From Candidatus Caldisaccharidevorator malaysiensis (GTDB taxonomy: Bacteria; Armatimonadota; Fervidibacteria; Fervidibacterales; Fervidibacteraceae): DNA of 64,000 nucleotides. The position numbers and the translations under genes were made by a program. The DNA lies in assembly GCA_025057575.1 (NCBI GenBank), contig JANXBO010000005.1, positions 1-64,000 of the forward strand. Reading direction: 5' to 3'. Positions 52,802 to 62,041 of this stretch are shown one piece after another (the stretch's first letter is position 1; the number at the start of each line of letters is the position of its first letter). The notes under the pieces were generated by a model. The model saw nothing but the letters and a program-made list of their open reading frames with translations. It was not told the origin of the DNA and did not search any database.

Positions 52802-55219
52802 CTACCCAGCCGTCATCCGTTTCCCTATGTAAAGAAGCGTGGTGACGGCAACGAGACTTGTCGCTGTCACAATGGACCAGACCACCCACTGTGGCGAGGT
52901 GCCCTCCGAAGACCTCCCTGCCGTTATCTGAGGGACTGCTCTGAACAGTTCCTTTATCTCTTCCTCGGACAGGTCTTCTTTTCCTGACGGACCGAAGCGC
53001 ACCGCTGTTTTATCGTCCAAGACGACGATCACGTCCTCGCCCAAGGACGCCCATTTTCTGATGACGGACCTGGCTTCGGTCAGTTTCACGGCTGCTGGCG
53101 AAAATTGTTGAATAGAAATCAAGCGGTGCTGATCGGGGTCATAGAGCGTATCCACCCATTGGGTGCCCTTCTGCACAAAGGCTTTCCCTGCAACCCATCT
53201 CGCTCCTGGAAGGATGACCACTTTCCCCTCTCGGTCAATAATTGCTTGCCCCGCCGGTGCGGCGGGCATCCAGCCGAGACCACCAAACCCACCCAGGGAA
53301 GGGGCAGCCGATGGTGCCGCTTGAATCATCCGCCGAAGCGGTGCCTGGCTACCGGCTCTCAGTTCATAGTCACTGGTCGCCCTTTGGAGCGCTTGGCGGT
53401 TCAGCGCTTGAGCCACCGCCCAAGGTCCGCTGGTCTGAAGCCTTGCCTCCTCTAGATCCCGCCTCACTCTCTCTCGCGCCAGAGGAACGGGAAGATGGGG
53501 CTCAAGGACGAGAAAGGCGGTGAATTCCGTCAGAACGCCGAATTGCCGAGACAAGCGCAGGATTTCATCTATCAGTTCTGTTCGGCTCGCCCCACGGACG
53601 TCGGCAAGTTCGTCCAGCAGGTAACCGATCTTCCGCGCTGCCCATATGCGGGGGACGAAATCGTTTTCCGTATCTCTTTCCGGAAAGGACAGACGGAAAG
53701 TTAACGATTCCTCCTTGCCTGCCAACTGCCCAGTCAAGGTCAGTGTCGCGTCTCCTTTCTCTCGGTAAGTTCCCGCCAGGGTGACTTCGGTCCCTCGGAA
53801 GATGTCGGGGATCTCCTTGGGGTAAACATCCCGAACGCTGACACCGTCCCAACGGGCTTTAACATCGGTGAAGACCGGCTGACTGAGCATTGAGAAAAGT
53901 TCGGAGATTTTCCCTTCCACTGCTTCTTCTGGTCGCACATAGAAACTGACCCCGCCATTGTCTCTTGCCAAACGATCCAAGAACTGGGTGTTGACATCGT
54001 AGCCGACACCGAAGACGAAGAGCCGAACCTTTGCTTCATTGGCTTTCGCGACGTTAGCCAGGATGCGGTCGGTATCGGTGATCCCAACGGTCGGCAGACC
54101 GTCCGTTAAAAAGAGGATGTAGCGGGGATGCCGTCTCATCTTAAAGAGGCTGAGGGCTTCCAAAAGGGCGTCGTTGATGTTGGTCCCGCCAGAAGCCGTC
54201 ACATCTTCAAAGAAACGGATTGCCTCCTTCTTGTTTTTGGAATTGGCTTCTCTCAAGTCTTCCCATAAGAGATCGGGTGATTCATTAAAGACGATGACAG
54301 AGAAGCGATCCTCCGGATTGAGACTTTCCACGCAGAACTTCAAGGCTTCTTTCGCCTGCTCTATTTTCTTGCCCGACATACTTCCCGTCCGATCCAGGAC
54401 AAAGACCACATCCTTTGCCGACTGGTCCCTTTTGTCCCAAGCCAGTTGAGGGGTCAGAAAAACGAGAAAGTAACCGTCCTTGTCGCCTCGCTCCCGATAA
54501 GTGAGCAGAGTGGCACCCATCGGACCTTCGGCAACGCTGTAATAGAGGGTAAAGTCGTCAACGGGCTTCACATTTCTCTCTTCGTAGGTCACGATAGCCG
54601 TATGGTCGTCGGGGCGCCGGACCGAGACGGGATGGGTCGGCGAGTAAACGGTCTTGATGGGACGCCGGGAGGAGATGCGGATCGTGATGGTGGCTTCCTC
54701 TGCCGGTCGGGCAGACAGCCCTTCTATCTTCATCGGGTAAACGAAACGGTATAGATTGCCCTGCCTGCTGAGGACCTGATCGTAATGGACCTCTGTCTCT
54801 CTCTGACCCTGGGGCGGGAAGGGAAAGATCCTCAGGCGAAAGGTTTGGCGCCCGATGAGTTCCAAAAGAGCCGGATCCTTGCGGGCTCCAACAATCCTCT
54901 CGTAAGTTCTTCTCGCCTCCTCCCGGCTCATCAGTTCGCCTTCGTAAGTTTTCCCGTCAATCACCAGAGCGAAGCGATGGACGGCAGCTCCATCGGGCAC
55001 AGGGAACAAATAGATGCCTTCCGTCTCAAAAGGGGCTTCATTGACAAAGGCTTGGCGGGCTTCCACCAGGACCGTCCCATCGGCGATCGTTGCCTTCATA
55101 TGGCGATACTTCAAGGAGAAGGAAGGTCCTGGTCTGGGAGGCACGATAATCCCGCAAGGCGAAGCGACAGAGGCGGTCACCGCTAAAAGAGCCAGCCAGA
55201 GGATCAGTCCCCTCTTCAT
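52802..55219 (-). CDS. VIT and VWA domain membrane protein
   Basis: 805 residues. Signal peptide (LILWLALLAVTASVASPCG), a VIT domain at about 35-160 (ATIADGTVLVEARQAFVNEA), then a von Willebrand A domain starting near 265, with the metal site D-x-T-x-S in FVLDRTGSMSGKKIEQAKEAL and ILFLTDGLPTVG. The C-terminus has a single transmembrane helix (WVVWSIVTATSLVAVTTLLYIG), so the protein is probably anchored with the VIT/VWA part outside. Animal relatives are inter-alpha-trypsin inhibitor heavy chains; in bacteria the role is unknown. Interestingly the macroglobulin gene in this window is another protease-inhibitor-like protein. It lies 133 bases upstream of the acyl-ACP-reductase-like gene, reading leftward. 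Confidence 0.88.
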   Translation of the reverse strand: MKRGLILWLALLAVTASVASPCGIIVPPRPGPSFSLKYRHMKATIADGTVLVEARQAFVNEAPFETEGIYLFPVPDGAAVHRFALVIDGKTYEGELMSREEARRTYERIVGARKDPALLELIGRQTFRLRIFPFPPQGQRETEVHYDQVLSRQGNLYRFVYPMKIEGLSARPAEEATITIRISSRRPIKTVYSPTHPVSVRRPDDHTAIVTYEERNVKPVDDFTLYYSVAEGPMGATLLTYRERGDKDGYFLVFLTPQLAWDKRDQSAKDVVFVLDRTGSMSGKKIEQAKEALKFCVESLNPEDRFSVIVFNESPDLLWEDLREANSKNKKEAIRFFEDVTASGGTNINDALLEALSLFKMRRHPRYILFLTDGLPTVGITDTDRILANVAKANEAKVRLFVFGVGYDVNTQFLDRLARDNGGVSFYVRPEEAVEGKISELFSMLSQPVFTDVKARWDGVSVRDVYPKEIPDIFRGTEVTLAGTYREKGDATLTLTGQLAGKEESLTFRLSFPERDTENDFVPRIWAARKIGYLLDELADVRGASRTELIDEILRLSRQFGVLTEFTAFLVLEPHLPVPLARERVRRDLEEARLQTSGPWAVAQALNRQALQRATSDYELRAGSQAPLRRMIQAAPSAAPSLGGFGGLGWMPAAPAGQAIIDREGKVVILPGARWVAGKAFVQKGTQWVDTLYDPDQHRLISIQQFSPAAVKLTEARSVIRKWASLGEDVIVVLDDKTAVRFGPSGKEDLSEEEIKELFRAVPQITAGRSSEGTSPQWVVWSIVTATSLVAVTTLLYIGKRMTAG

Positions 55220-55348
55220 TGGCCAATCCCTCCCGGTGCTGACCTTTAGACGGCAGTAACTTGTTTTCTGTTCCCTTTATCGCCCGTGCGCGGTCGGGAT
55301 TGGCTTAAAAAGTGTCCCGCATAGGACCGTCAGAGACCTTTTGCCCCT

Positions 55349-56806
55349 TTAGGACAGGACGATGGGCTCAATGTCCAGGTATTCACAAGCGGCAACCAGT
55401 TCACCCACCCAGTCACCCAAAATGGCGTGGATGTGATTGCAGGAGTAGTTTTTGGCAATCACATCAACGGGGCAGTCAAAACGGGCAAAGGCATGGGGCC
55501 ATTCCCAGGTGGTCATTCGGGCGAGTTCCTCGTCTTTTTCCTTACCAAAGCGAACGAAGGCGCCTTTAAGGATGTGCATTCGGAAACGACCTTTGAACCG
55601 AGTGATACGGGCAAAGGTCACCGGGTCGGCAGGATCGGAAAAGAAGGCAACGCTGGCGCCACCACAGGGGAAGTAGAAACTGGGTGCCGGTCTTAAGTGA
55701 ACTTCTTTCCAGTTAACTGCCGGGTCATCGCTGTATTTAGACAACCAGGGCGAATGCTCACCAGAGTTCACCAGATCATACACATTCAAGTCCTCGTGGT
55801 AGTGGCGCAAGTCCGCAAAGAGGACGGGCGTGCCGGAAAGATGGTGCATCAACTGCATCGTGAGGGCTCCGTTGCTGTCGCATTCGGTGGCGCAAATGAT
55901 GACCTTCTTCGGATTCTCCTCCCAGTCGGCAATGTCGTTCAGAAGTGCTTCGGGCAGGTCCATCGTGATGCCTTTTTCCCATTCGGTAAAGTCCAACTGT
56001 CCCGTTATCCCACAAAACTCCAGCCCTTCCTCTCGGCACAAGTCCTTCATTGCCAAATAGAGGCGAATTTGGCGGGCTAACGTGCCGCCCAACCCTGGGG
56101 TCAAATACTTGCCGTCCCACTCAATGGACCCTGCCATCTTTTCCAACCATTCTAGACCTGCCTGGACCCGTTCCTCTGAGACCTTCTCCATTCTCCAGGC
56201 GAGCGTCAACTGACTGACGTGATGGACATGAATTCCGAACTGGCTCATCCACTGGCTCTGGTCCACGTGTCCCGTATACATTCCCATTGATGGACCATCA
56301 AATTCTCCATAACGAAGCCCAAACAACTTTTTTGCCGCCTCCTGACCCCGCTGGCGGCGATCAGGGTTTGCCCGATTAAGGAATTCGCGGATGGTCTTTT
56401 GAACCTTTGGGTCGGAAATATCGCCCAGAGCCCGACCGAAAGGTCTACCAACCTCATCCAGAGCCCCCGCCGAGGCAAAGAAAGCCACCCAGCCCGGATA
56501 GCCAGGATTGATGTTTCCTAAAAACAGAATGGGTGCCTCAAACATTTGAGCGCACTGGACGGTAAAGTCCGGGTAGGACCAGACGCTGAAATTGAACACG
56601 ACCGCTTCGCAACCTGATTCCTTCATCACCCCGCCGGCTTTCTTCGCTGTCTCCCAGTTCCAGACCACCTGGTCGTAAGGGACGACCGAATGACCCTCGG
56701 ACTTGAGCCATTCCTCTACACGGGTTTGAAATCGCAAGCAGTCTTGCCACAAGGCATCGGCAACCCGCTTCCTCCCATCGGTGAAACTGACGATCCCAAC
56801 CTTCAT
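55349..56806 (-). CDS. L-fucose/L-arabinose isomerase family protein
   Basis: 485 residues, no signal peptide. The catalytic glutamate is seen in ICATECDSNGALTMQ (about 305), the aspartate in LFADLRHYHEDLN (about 329) and the histidine in SCNHIHAILGDWV (about 458), the metal ligands of the family. The family converts aldose to ketose in fucose, arabinose or related sugar degradation; the exact sugar cannot be read from sequence. The ATG at 56806 follows AAAGGAGGAG, so a longer frame to 56854 is not used. An FGGY kinase gene nearby would supply the next step. It is divergent from the nitroreductase gene, 132 bases apart. Confidence 0.85.
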   Translation of the reverse strand: MKVGIVSFTDGRKRVADALWQDCLRFQTRVEEWLKSEGHSVVPYDQVVWNWETAKKAGGVMKESGCEAVVFNFSVWSYPDFTVQCAQMFEAPILFLGNINPGYPGWVAFFASAGALDEVGRPFGRALGDISDPKVQKTIREFLNRANPDRRQRGQEAAKKLFGLRYGEFDGPSMGMYTGHVDQSQWMSQFGIHVHHVSQLTLAWRMEKVSEERVQAGLEWLEKMAGSIEWDGKYLTPGLGGTLARQIRLYLAMKDLCREEGLEFCGITGQLDFTEWEKGITMDLPEALLNDIADWEENPKKVIICATECDSNGALTMQLMHHLSGTPVLFADLRHYHEDLNVYDLVNSGEHSPWLSKYSDDPAVNWKEVHLRPAPSFYFPCGGASVAFFSDPADPVTFARITRFKGRFRMHILKGAFVRFGKEKDEELARMTTWEWPHAFARFDCPVDVIAKNYSCNHIHAILGDWVGELVAACEYLDIEPIVLS

Positions 56807-56938
56807 CGCCACTCCTCCTTTCACGGGTTTCGCTTCTCTATGATAGTCCACCAATTGTCCTGAATGTTTCCGCCATTTCCCCCTACAGACATCATCCGTT
56901 CAGCCGATCAAAAAAGAAGGAGAAAGGAGGGTTGACCG

Positions 56939-57436
56939 GTGGATGCTCTTCACTGCCTGAAAACACGACGCAGCATCCGCGTCTATCAGAAGCGCTCTAT
57001 TCCCAAAGAGGTGTTGATGGACATCGTTGACTGCGCCCGAATGTCGCCCAGTGCCGTTAACAAGCAGCCTTGGGAGTTCATCGTGATCACCGACCCTCTT
57101 CTTTTGCGACAGGTGGCGGAACTGACCGATTATGGAAAGTTTATTGCCGATGCGCCCGCCTGCATCGCCGTCTTCTGCCAGCAGACTCGCTACTACTTGG
57201 AAGACGGCTCGGCGGCGACGATGGCGATCCTGTTAGCCGCCTGGGCGCACGGTGTCGGGAGTTGCTGGGTTGCTGGCGACAAGAAGGAATACGCTGACCC
57301 GATCCGTCGTCTCCTGAAGGTCCCTGATGGCTATCGTCTCGTTTCTCTCGTTCCCTTAGGCTACCCCGCCGAGCAGCCGGAAAAGGAAAAAAGACCCTTA
57401 GAGCGAGTCTTGCACTGGAATACCTTCCAGTCATAG
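56939..57436 (+). CDS. Nitroreductase family protein
   Basis: 165 residues, the short form of the FMN-dependent nitroreductase family. LKTRRSIRVYQKRSIPKEVL is the N-terminal FMN-binding signature, followed by ARMSPSAVNKQPWEFIVI, AAWAHGVGSCWVAG and LVSLVPLGYPAE. These enzymes reduce nitro, quinone or other substrates with NAD(P)H as dimers; the real substrate is unknown. The start is GTG at 56939, with GGAGG and eight bases before it. It shares its strand with the UroD-family gene 40 bases downstream, so they may be one operon. Confidence 0.92.
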   Translation: MDALHCLKTRRSIRVYQKRSIPKEVLMDIVDCARMSPSAVNKQPWEFIVITDPLLLRQVAELTDYGKFIADAPACIAVFCQQTRYYLEDGSAATMAILLAAWAHGVGSCWVAGDKKEYADPIRRLLKVPDGYRLVSLVPLGYPAEQPEKEKRPLERVLHWNTFQS

Positions 57437-57476
57437 TCCTTCATCGTGCCTGGTGGCAGAAGGTGGGAGGATAAAA

Positions 57477-58499
57477 ATGACCAGCAGGGAACGAGTGATC
57501 GCCGCCATCCGTTTTGAGGGACCAGACCGAATCCCCTTCCATCACGCCGTTTTCCCCGGTGCCTTGTGGCGGCACGGGCAAAAACTGGTAGATCTTCTCA
57601 ATTCCCTTCCCGACGATTTTGGGAACAACTCGTTCACAATCCCACCCAAACCCGAGGGCGAAGGTCTTTTTCAAACCTTCACGGACGAGTGGGGCAGTCA
57701 ATGGGTGATGTTAAAGGGTTATACCACCGGTGAGGTGAAGAAGCCCGCACTGGAGGACTGGGGACGGCTCAAAGATTATCGGTTGCCGCCTCATCCTCCG
57801 GAAACCCATTTCGCTGGATTTCGTGCCCGATTAGAAGCGGGCAATCATTCCTGGTTCTCTCTGGGAAGCGGAGGGACACTTTTTGAGCGGCTGCAATTTT
57901 TGAGGGGCACCGAAAACCTTCTGATTGATCTGGCAGAAGACCGTTCGGAACTTCACGAACTGGCTGACCGGATCGTGAAGTGGAACAAGGGGCTCATTGA
58001 AAAATACCTAAAGGCAGGTGCGGACGGAATCGCCTTTGCCGACGACTGGGGGGCTCAAAATCGGCTCCTCATTAGCCCCCAAAAGTGGCGGTCTTTTTTC
58101 AAGCCTCGCTATCAGATTCTGTTTGATCTGGTCAAGGATGCTGGGCGGTTCATCTTTTTCCATACCGACGGGTGGACGGTGGACATTTGGGACGATTTCA
58201 TTGAGATGGGTGTAGATGTCCTCAATCCCCAGCATCCCCTGTTTCCAAAGGAAGTCATAGAGAAGAAACTGGCGGGGCGCGTCTGCGTTCGGTCCGATCT
58301 GGACCGTCAAAAGATTCTTCCCTTCGGAACTCCCGAAGAGGTTAGAGAGCACGTGCGAGAAACAGTGGAACTGTTTGGACGATTCAACGGTGGTTTGATT
58401 CTTCACGGGGAAGTCGGACCCGATTTGCCCTTTGAGAACATCGTGGCAATGTATCAGGCGTTTCAAGAGTTCGGTTGCCCCACACCAAGAGAAAAGTAG
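57477..58499 (+). CDS. Uroporphyrinogen decarboxylase (URO-D) family protein
   Basis: 340 residues. MTSRERVIAAIRFEGPDRIPF is typical of the diverse URO-D family that includes the methyltransferases MtaA and CmuA as well as HemE. The C-terminal half has FIFFHTDGWTVDIWDDFIEMGVDVLNP and LILHGEVGP, matching the TIM-barrel core. The Arg and Asp residues that bind the tetrapyrrole in true HemE are not in place, so haem synthesis is unlikely; family members in this context are often methyltransferases or unassigned. The ATG at 57477 follows GGTGGGAGG. It is convergent with the FGGY kinase gene, 24 bases apart. Confidence 0.82.
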   Translation: MTSRERVIAAIRFEGPDRIPFHHAVFPGALWRHGQKLVDLLNSLPDDFGNNSFTIPPKPEGEGLFQTFTDEWGSQWVMLKGYTTGEVKKPALEDWGRLKDYRLPPHPPETHFAGFRARLEAGNHSWFSLGSGGTLFERLQFLRGTENLLIDLAEDRSELHELADRIVKWNKGLIEKYLKAGADGIAFADDWGAQNRLLISPQKWRSFFKPRYQILFDLVKDAGRFIFFHTDGWTVDIWDDFIEMGVDVLNPQHPLFPKEVIEKKLAGRVCVRSDLDRQKILPFGTPEEVREHVRETVELFGRFNGGLILHGEVGPDLPFENIVAMYQAFQEFGCPTPREK

Positions 58500-58523
58500 A
58501 GGAACCAACTAAAGATGGGAGCC

Positions 58524-60173
58524 CTATTCGCCAAAAACCGCCATTTTCTCTCGTCTTCTCAAGTGCTCCTTATACATCTCCTTGTAAATCTCAAACTTGA
58601 CTCGGTGATACGGAAACGATTCGGGACGGGGTTTAATGATGCGACCGGGATGGCACATCGCCCTCATCCCTTCTGGAATGCTCTGGTAGGCACCGGCGCC
58701 GACGGCTGCCAAAACGGCAGTGCCCAGAAGGACCGCCTCGGGTTCGCGGGCTAACCGAATGTCTCCTTCAGTGATGTCGGCATGCTCCTGCAACCAGATC
58801 GGATTCTTCGTCCCGCCCCCCGTTGCATAAATCCTCTGAATCCGATGACCACAGGCGTTCATCTTTTCAATGATTTCCCTTGTCCCATAGGCGATGGATT
58901 GAATGGTGGCGTAGTAGCGCTTTGCCAGCGCTTCCAGGGATAAGTCCAGGGTCAGACCGTCCACCACACCCCGAGCGTGAGGATCAGCGTGGGGCGATCG
59001 GTTGCCGTGATGGTAATCCAAGATGTGAAAATCCCTCGTCAGCAGCCACATCGGTCTTCCGTTCGCCATCTTCTCTAACTCTTCATTCAAAATGTCGTAA
59101 ACGGTCACACCTTTCTCCCTGGCTGATTTTTCCAGTTGCGGATACAGATGGGAGTCCATAATCACGTAGTCCATCAATCCACCAGTTGCGCTCTGACCGC
59201 CTTCTGTCAACCACATTCCTGGGATCATTGCCCCGTAGTAAGGACCCCATACACCGGGGACAAACCGGGGTTCTCGGGAGACCGCCATATGGCACGACGA
59301 AGTGCCACCGATGAGAGCCACCGCCGTCTCCAGAAGGTCCAACGGAGCGCCGTCCACTCCCTCATCTTCCCAAATGGAACCCAAAACCCCGATGCCCCCT
59401 GCGTGGGCATCTATGATGCCGACGGCAACCGCCGTTTGGGTCGTTAAGCCCAAATGGGCAGCGGCTTCGGGGGTCAAATGCCCTGCAAAACTGCCCATCG
59501 GGCGGACGGTTTCGGTTACCCTTTGACCATCCAAGAGGTCGTCAAGACCAATCTGTTGGTAAAAGCCTTGATCCCAACGGCTCTCGTGACCCAGATACAG
59601 CCACTTACAGACGACGGTGCACAAACTCCGGACATCCTGACCGGTGGACTGGTAGACCATAAAGTCGGCTAAGTCAAAGAATTTTCCCGAATCCTTCCAT
59701 CGGTCGGGGAGGTTTTCTTTGACCCAGAGAAGTTTGGGGGGTTCCATTTCGGGGGAGATGCGTCCGCCTACATATTGAAGGACCGGATGGTTCCCTTCAT
59801 TGATCCGATCTGCCTGACCGACCGCCCGATGATCCATCCAGACGATCACATTCCAGTAGGGATCGCCGTTAGGGGAAATGCTCAGCGGCGCTCCGTTTCG
59901 GTCAAGGGCGACCAGGGAGCAGGTTGCGTCGTAACTAATACCGATAATGTCGGTCGGATTCACTTGGGCATCCTGGACCGCTCCCCTGACCGCCCGACCG
60001 GTCGCTTCCCAAATTTGCTGGGACGACTGTTCCACAAAGTCGGGGGCTGGTCGGTTTAGGTCCAATGGTTCCGCCTTGTGCGCCAGGAGGCGACCGTTCA
60101 GAAGAAAGACTCCTGCCCGCACACTTAAAGTCCCCACATCCACACCAATGACAGCTTTCGGCTCCTCACTCAT
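58524..60173 (-). CDS. FGGY family carbohydrate kinase (ribulokinase-like)
   Basis: 549 residues. VIGVDVGTLSVRAGVF is the N-terminal phosphate-1 motif, ISYDATCSLVALD and MDHRA lie in the substrate domain, VGIIDAHAGGIGVLGS holds the catalytic aspartate, and YATGGGTKNPIWLQEHADI is the FGGY C-terminal signature. The overall plan fits the five-carbon-sugar kinases of the ribulokinase/YDR109c type. It would phosphorylate the ketose made by the isomerase encoded nearby, but both genes are some kilobases apart. The ATG has AGTGAAATGAGTGAGG-like weak sequence upstream. No sugar transporter is in view. Confidence 0.88.
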   Translation of the reverse strand: MSEEPKAVIGVDVGTLSVRAGVFLLNGRLLAHKAEPLDLNRPAPDFVEQSSQQIWEATGRAVRGAVQDAQVNPTDIIGISYDATCSLVALDRNGAPLSISPNGDPYWNVIVWMDHRAVGQADRINEGNHPVLQYVGGRISPEMEPPKLLWVKENLPDRWKDSGKFFDLADFMVYQSTGQDVRSLCTVVCKWLYLGHESRWDQGFYQQIGLDDLLDGQRVTETVRPMGSFAGHLTPEAAAHLGLTTQTAVAVGIIDAHAGGIGVLGSIWEDEGVDGAPLDLLETAVALIGGTSSCHMAVSREPRFVPGVWGPYYGAMIPGMWLTEGGQSATGGLMDYVIMDSHLYPQLEKSAREKGVTVYDILNEELEKMANGRPMWLLTRDFHILDYHHGNRSPHADPHARGVVDGLTLDLSLEALAKRYYATIQSIAYGTREIIEKMNACGHRIQRIYATGGGTKNPIWLQEHADITEGDIRLAREPEAVLLGTAVLAAVGAGAYQSIPEGMRAMCHPGRIIKPRPESFPYHRVKFEIYKEMYKEHLRRREKMAVFGE

Positions 60174-60245
60174 TTCACTGACCCCCGAATCAGAGACGGA
60201 TCTAATTTCTTTTGATCAGCGATGTCCGATCCTTAATCCTTCTCA

Positions 60246-62021
60246 TCAATACTTTCTCTGAGCCGGCTGGAAGCGGGTGATGACGACGGGTTTGTAGGAG
60301 AATTCCAGTTTGTGGTCTGCTGATCCGAGTCGCCAGCCTGAGCATCGGACCAGGGTGTGGCGCAACCAATTGGCATCGTCTCGCTCGGGGTAATCGTCAC
60401 GGTAATGGGCACCTCGGCTCTCCGTTCTGTTCAGGGCGCTGACGACTAAAGCCTCGGCACAATCCAAAAGGTAAGTCAATTCCATAGCCTCCAACAGATC
60501 CAGGTTAAAAAGCCGTCCGGTGTCGTCCAGCCGAAGATGAAAGAGTCGTTCCTTGAGGCTTCGGACCTTATCCAACGCCTGCGACAAACCGTCCCCTGTT
60601 CGCCAGACACCCGCCTGATCCATCATCACTTCCTGCAACTCTTGTCGGATGCGCCCGATCCGTTCGGTCCCGTTTGTCTTAAGGAGTTGGGAGAGAATCT
60701 GCTCGGTGAAGGCTTGGGGATTATCGGGAAGGGGCACCCAGCCCTGTTCTCGGCACCAGGACGCCATATGCAGTCCCGCCCGGCGACCAAAGACCAGGAT
60801 GTCGACCAGAGAGTTGGTTCCCAGCCTATTGGCACCGTGAACGGAAACGCAAGCGCACTCGCCGGCAGCGTAGAGCCCGTTCACCTTCCTCCCGATCTCG
60901 TCCCAAAGGACCTGACCGTAAACATCGGTCGGAATACCCCCCATCGCATAATGGGCAGTTGGCTGGACGGGGACCGGTTCTCGGGCAGGTTCCAAACCCA
61001 GATAAGTCCTCACGAAATCGGTAATGTCCGGTAACTTTTCGTCCAACACCTGCCTTGGCAGGTGCCGAAGGTCCAGGTAAAGATAGTCCTTGCCCCCGAT
61101 GCCGCGCCCCTCTTTGATCTCCAGATACATATATCGGCTGATCAGATCCCTGGGAGCCAGTTCCATCAGGGTTGGGGCGTAGCGCTGAAGAAAGCGCTCG
61201 CCCAGATCGTTGATTAAATAAGCGCCTTCTCCTCGGGCTGCCTCGCTTAGGAGAATGCCCATTCGGTAGATGCCCGTCGGATGGAACTGGTAAAACTCCA
61301 TATCCTCCAACGGCACGCCGCGGCGCCAGACGACGGCACAGCCATCGCCGGTCAAGGTATGGGCATTGCTGGTGATCTTGAAAATTCTTCCAAAACCGCC
61401 CGTCGCCAAGAGGACGGTCTTGGCATTAAAGACGTGCAGGCGACCGGTCGCAATTTCCAAGGCGACAATCCCACAGCACGATGGGGGCGGTCCGTCCTCG
61501 GTCAGGATGATGTCGGTCAGGAAAAACTCATCAAAGAAGGTCACCGACCGTTTCAGGCACTGCTGATAAAGAGTCTGCAGGATCATATGACCCGTCCGGT
61601 CGGCAGCGTGGCAGGCACGGCGAACGGGTCCTTCCCCGTAGTTGCGGGTATGCCCGCCGAACCGCCTCTGGAGAATCTTACCTTCGGGGGTCCGGTCAAA
61701 GGGAAGACCCATATGTTCCAAAAAATAGACACAATCGACCGCTTCTTGGCACATTATGTCAACGGCGTCCTGGTCCGCCAGGTAATCGGACCCCTTGATC
61801 GTGTCAAAGGCATACCATTCCCAATGGTCCTCCTCCACACTTCCGAGAGGCGCTCCGATTCCGCCTTGAGCGGTGCCCGTGTGGGACCTTGTCGGGTAGA
61901 GTTTGCTCACCACAGCGGTAGAGACGCCTTGTTGGGCAAGATGCAGGGCGGCCATCAGTCCAGCGCCCCCCGCACCGACGACGACGGCTTCATATTGGTG
62001 AACGATCACATCGTCCGACAC
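60246..62021 (-). CDS. sdhA: Succinate dehydrogenase/fumarate reductase flavoprotein subunit
   Basis: 591 residues. AVVVGAGGAGLMAALHLAQQG binds FAD, and H47 in TRSHTGTAQGGIGAPLG is the histidine that carries FAD covalently. YQFHPTGIYRMGILLSEAARGEGAYL is the active-site segment, with ELAPRDLISR and the capping domain TAHYAMGGIPTD. The C-terminal ESRGAHYRDDYPERDD is typical of SdhA. It oxidises succinate in the TCA cycle and passes electrons to the membrane subunits. It follows the fused sdhCD gene by 20 bases. sdhB, the iron-sulfur subunit, is not here. Confidence 0.97.
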   Translation of the reverse strand: MSDDVIVHQYEAVVVGAGGAGLMAALHLAQQGVSTAVVSKLYPTRSHTGTAQGGIGAPLGSVEEDHWEWYAFDTIKGSDYLADQDAVDIMCQEAVDCVYFLEHMGLPFDRTPEGKILQRRFGGHTRNYGEGPVRRACHAADRTGHMILQTLYQQCLKRSVTFFDEFFLTDIILTEDGPPPSCCGIVALEIATGRLHVFNAKTVLLATGGFGRIFKITSNAHTLTGDGCAVVWRRGVPLEDMEFYQFHPTGIYRMGILLSEAARGEGAYLINDLGERFLQRYAPTLMELAPRDLISRYMYLEIKEGRGIGGKDYLYLDLRHLPRQVLDEKLPDITDFVRTYLGLEPAREPVPVQPTAHYAMGGIPTDVYGQVLWDEIGRKVNGLYAAGECACVSVHGANRLGTNSLVDILVFGRRAGLHMASWCREQGWVPLPDNPQAFTEQILSQLLKTNGTERIGRIRQELQEVMMDQAGVWRTGDGLSQALDKVRSLKERLFHLRLDDTGRLFNLDLLEAMELTYLLDCAEALVVSALNRTESRGAHYRDDYPERDDANWLRHTLVRCSGWRLGSADHKLEFSYKPVVITRFQPAQRKY

Positions 62022-62041
62022 GAGAACTTCCTCCCCTTAAC

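Noticed and set aside
57477-58499. Haem-pathway uroporphyrinogen decarboxylase (HemE)
   Set aside because: The N-terminal substrate-binding arginines and aspartate of HemE are not seen, and no other haem genes are near; kept as a URO-D family protein.
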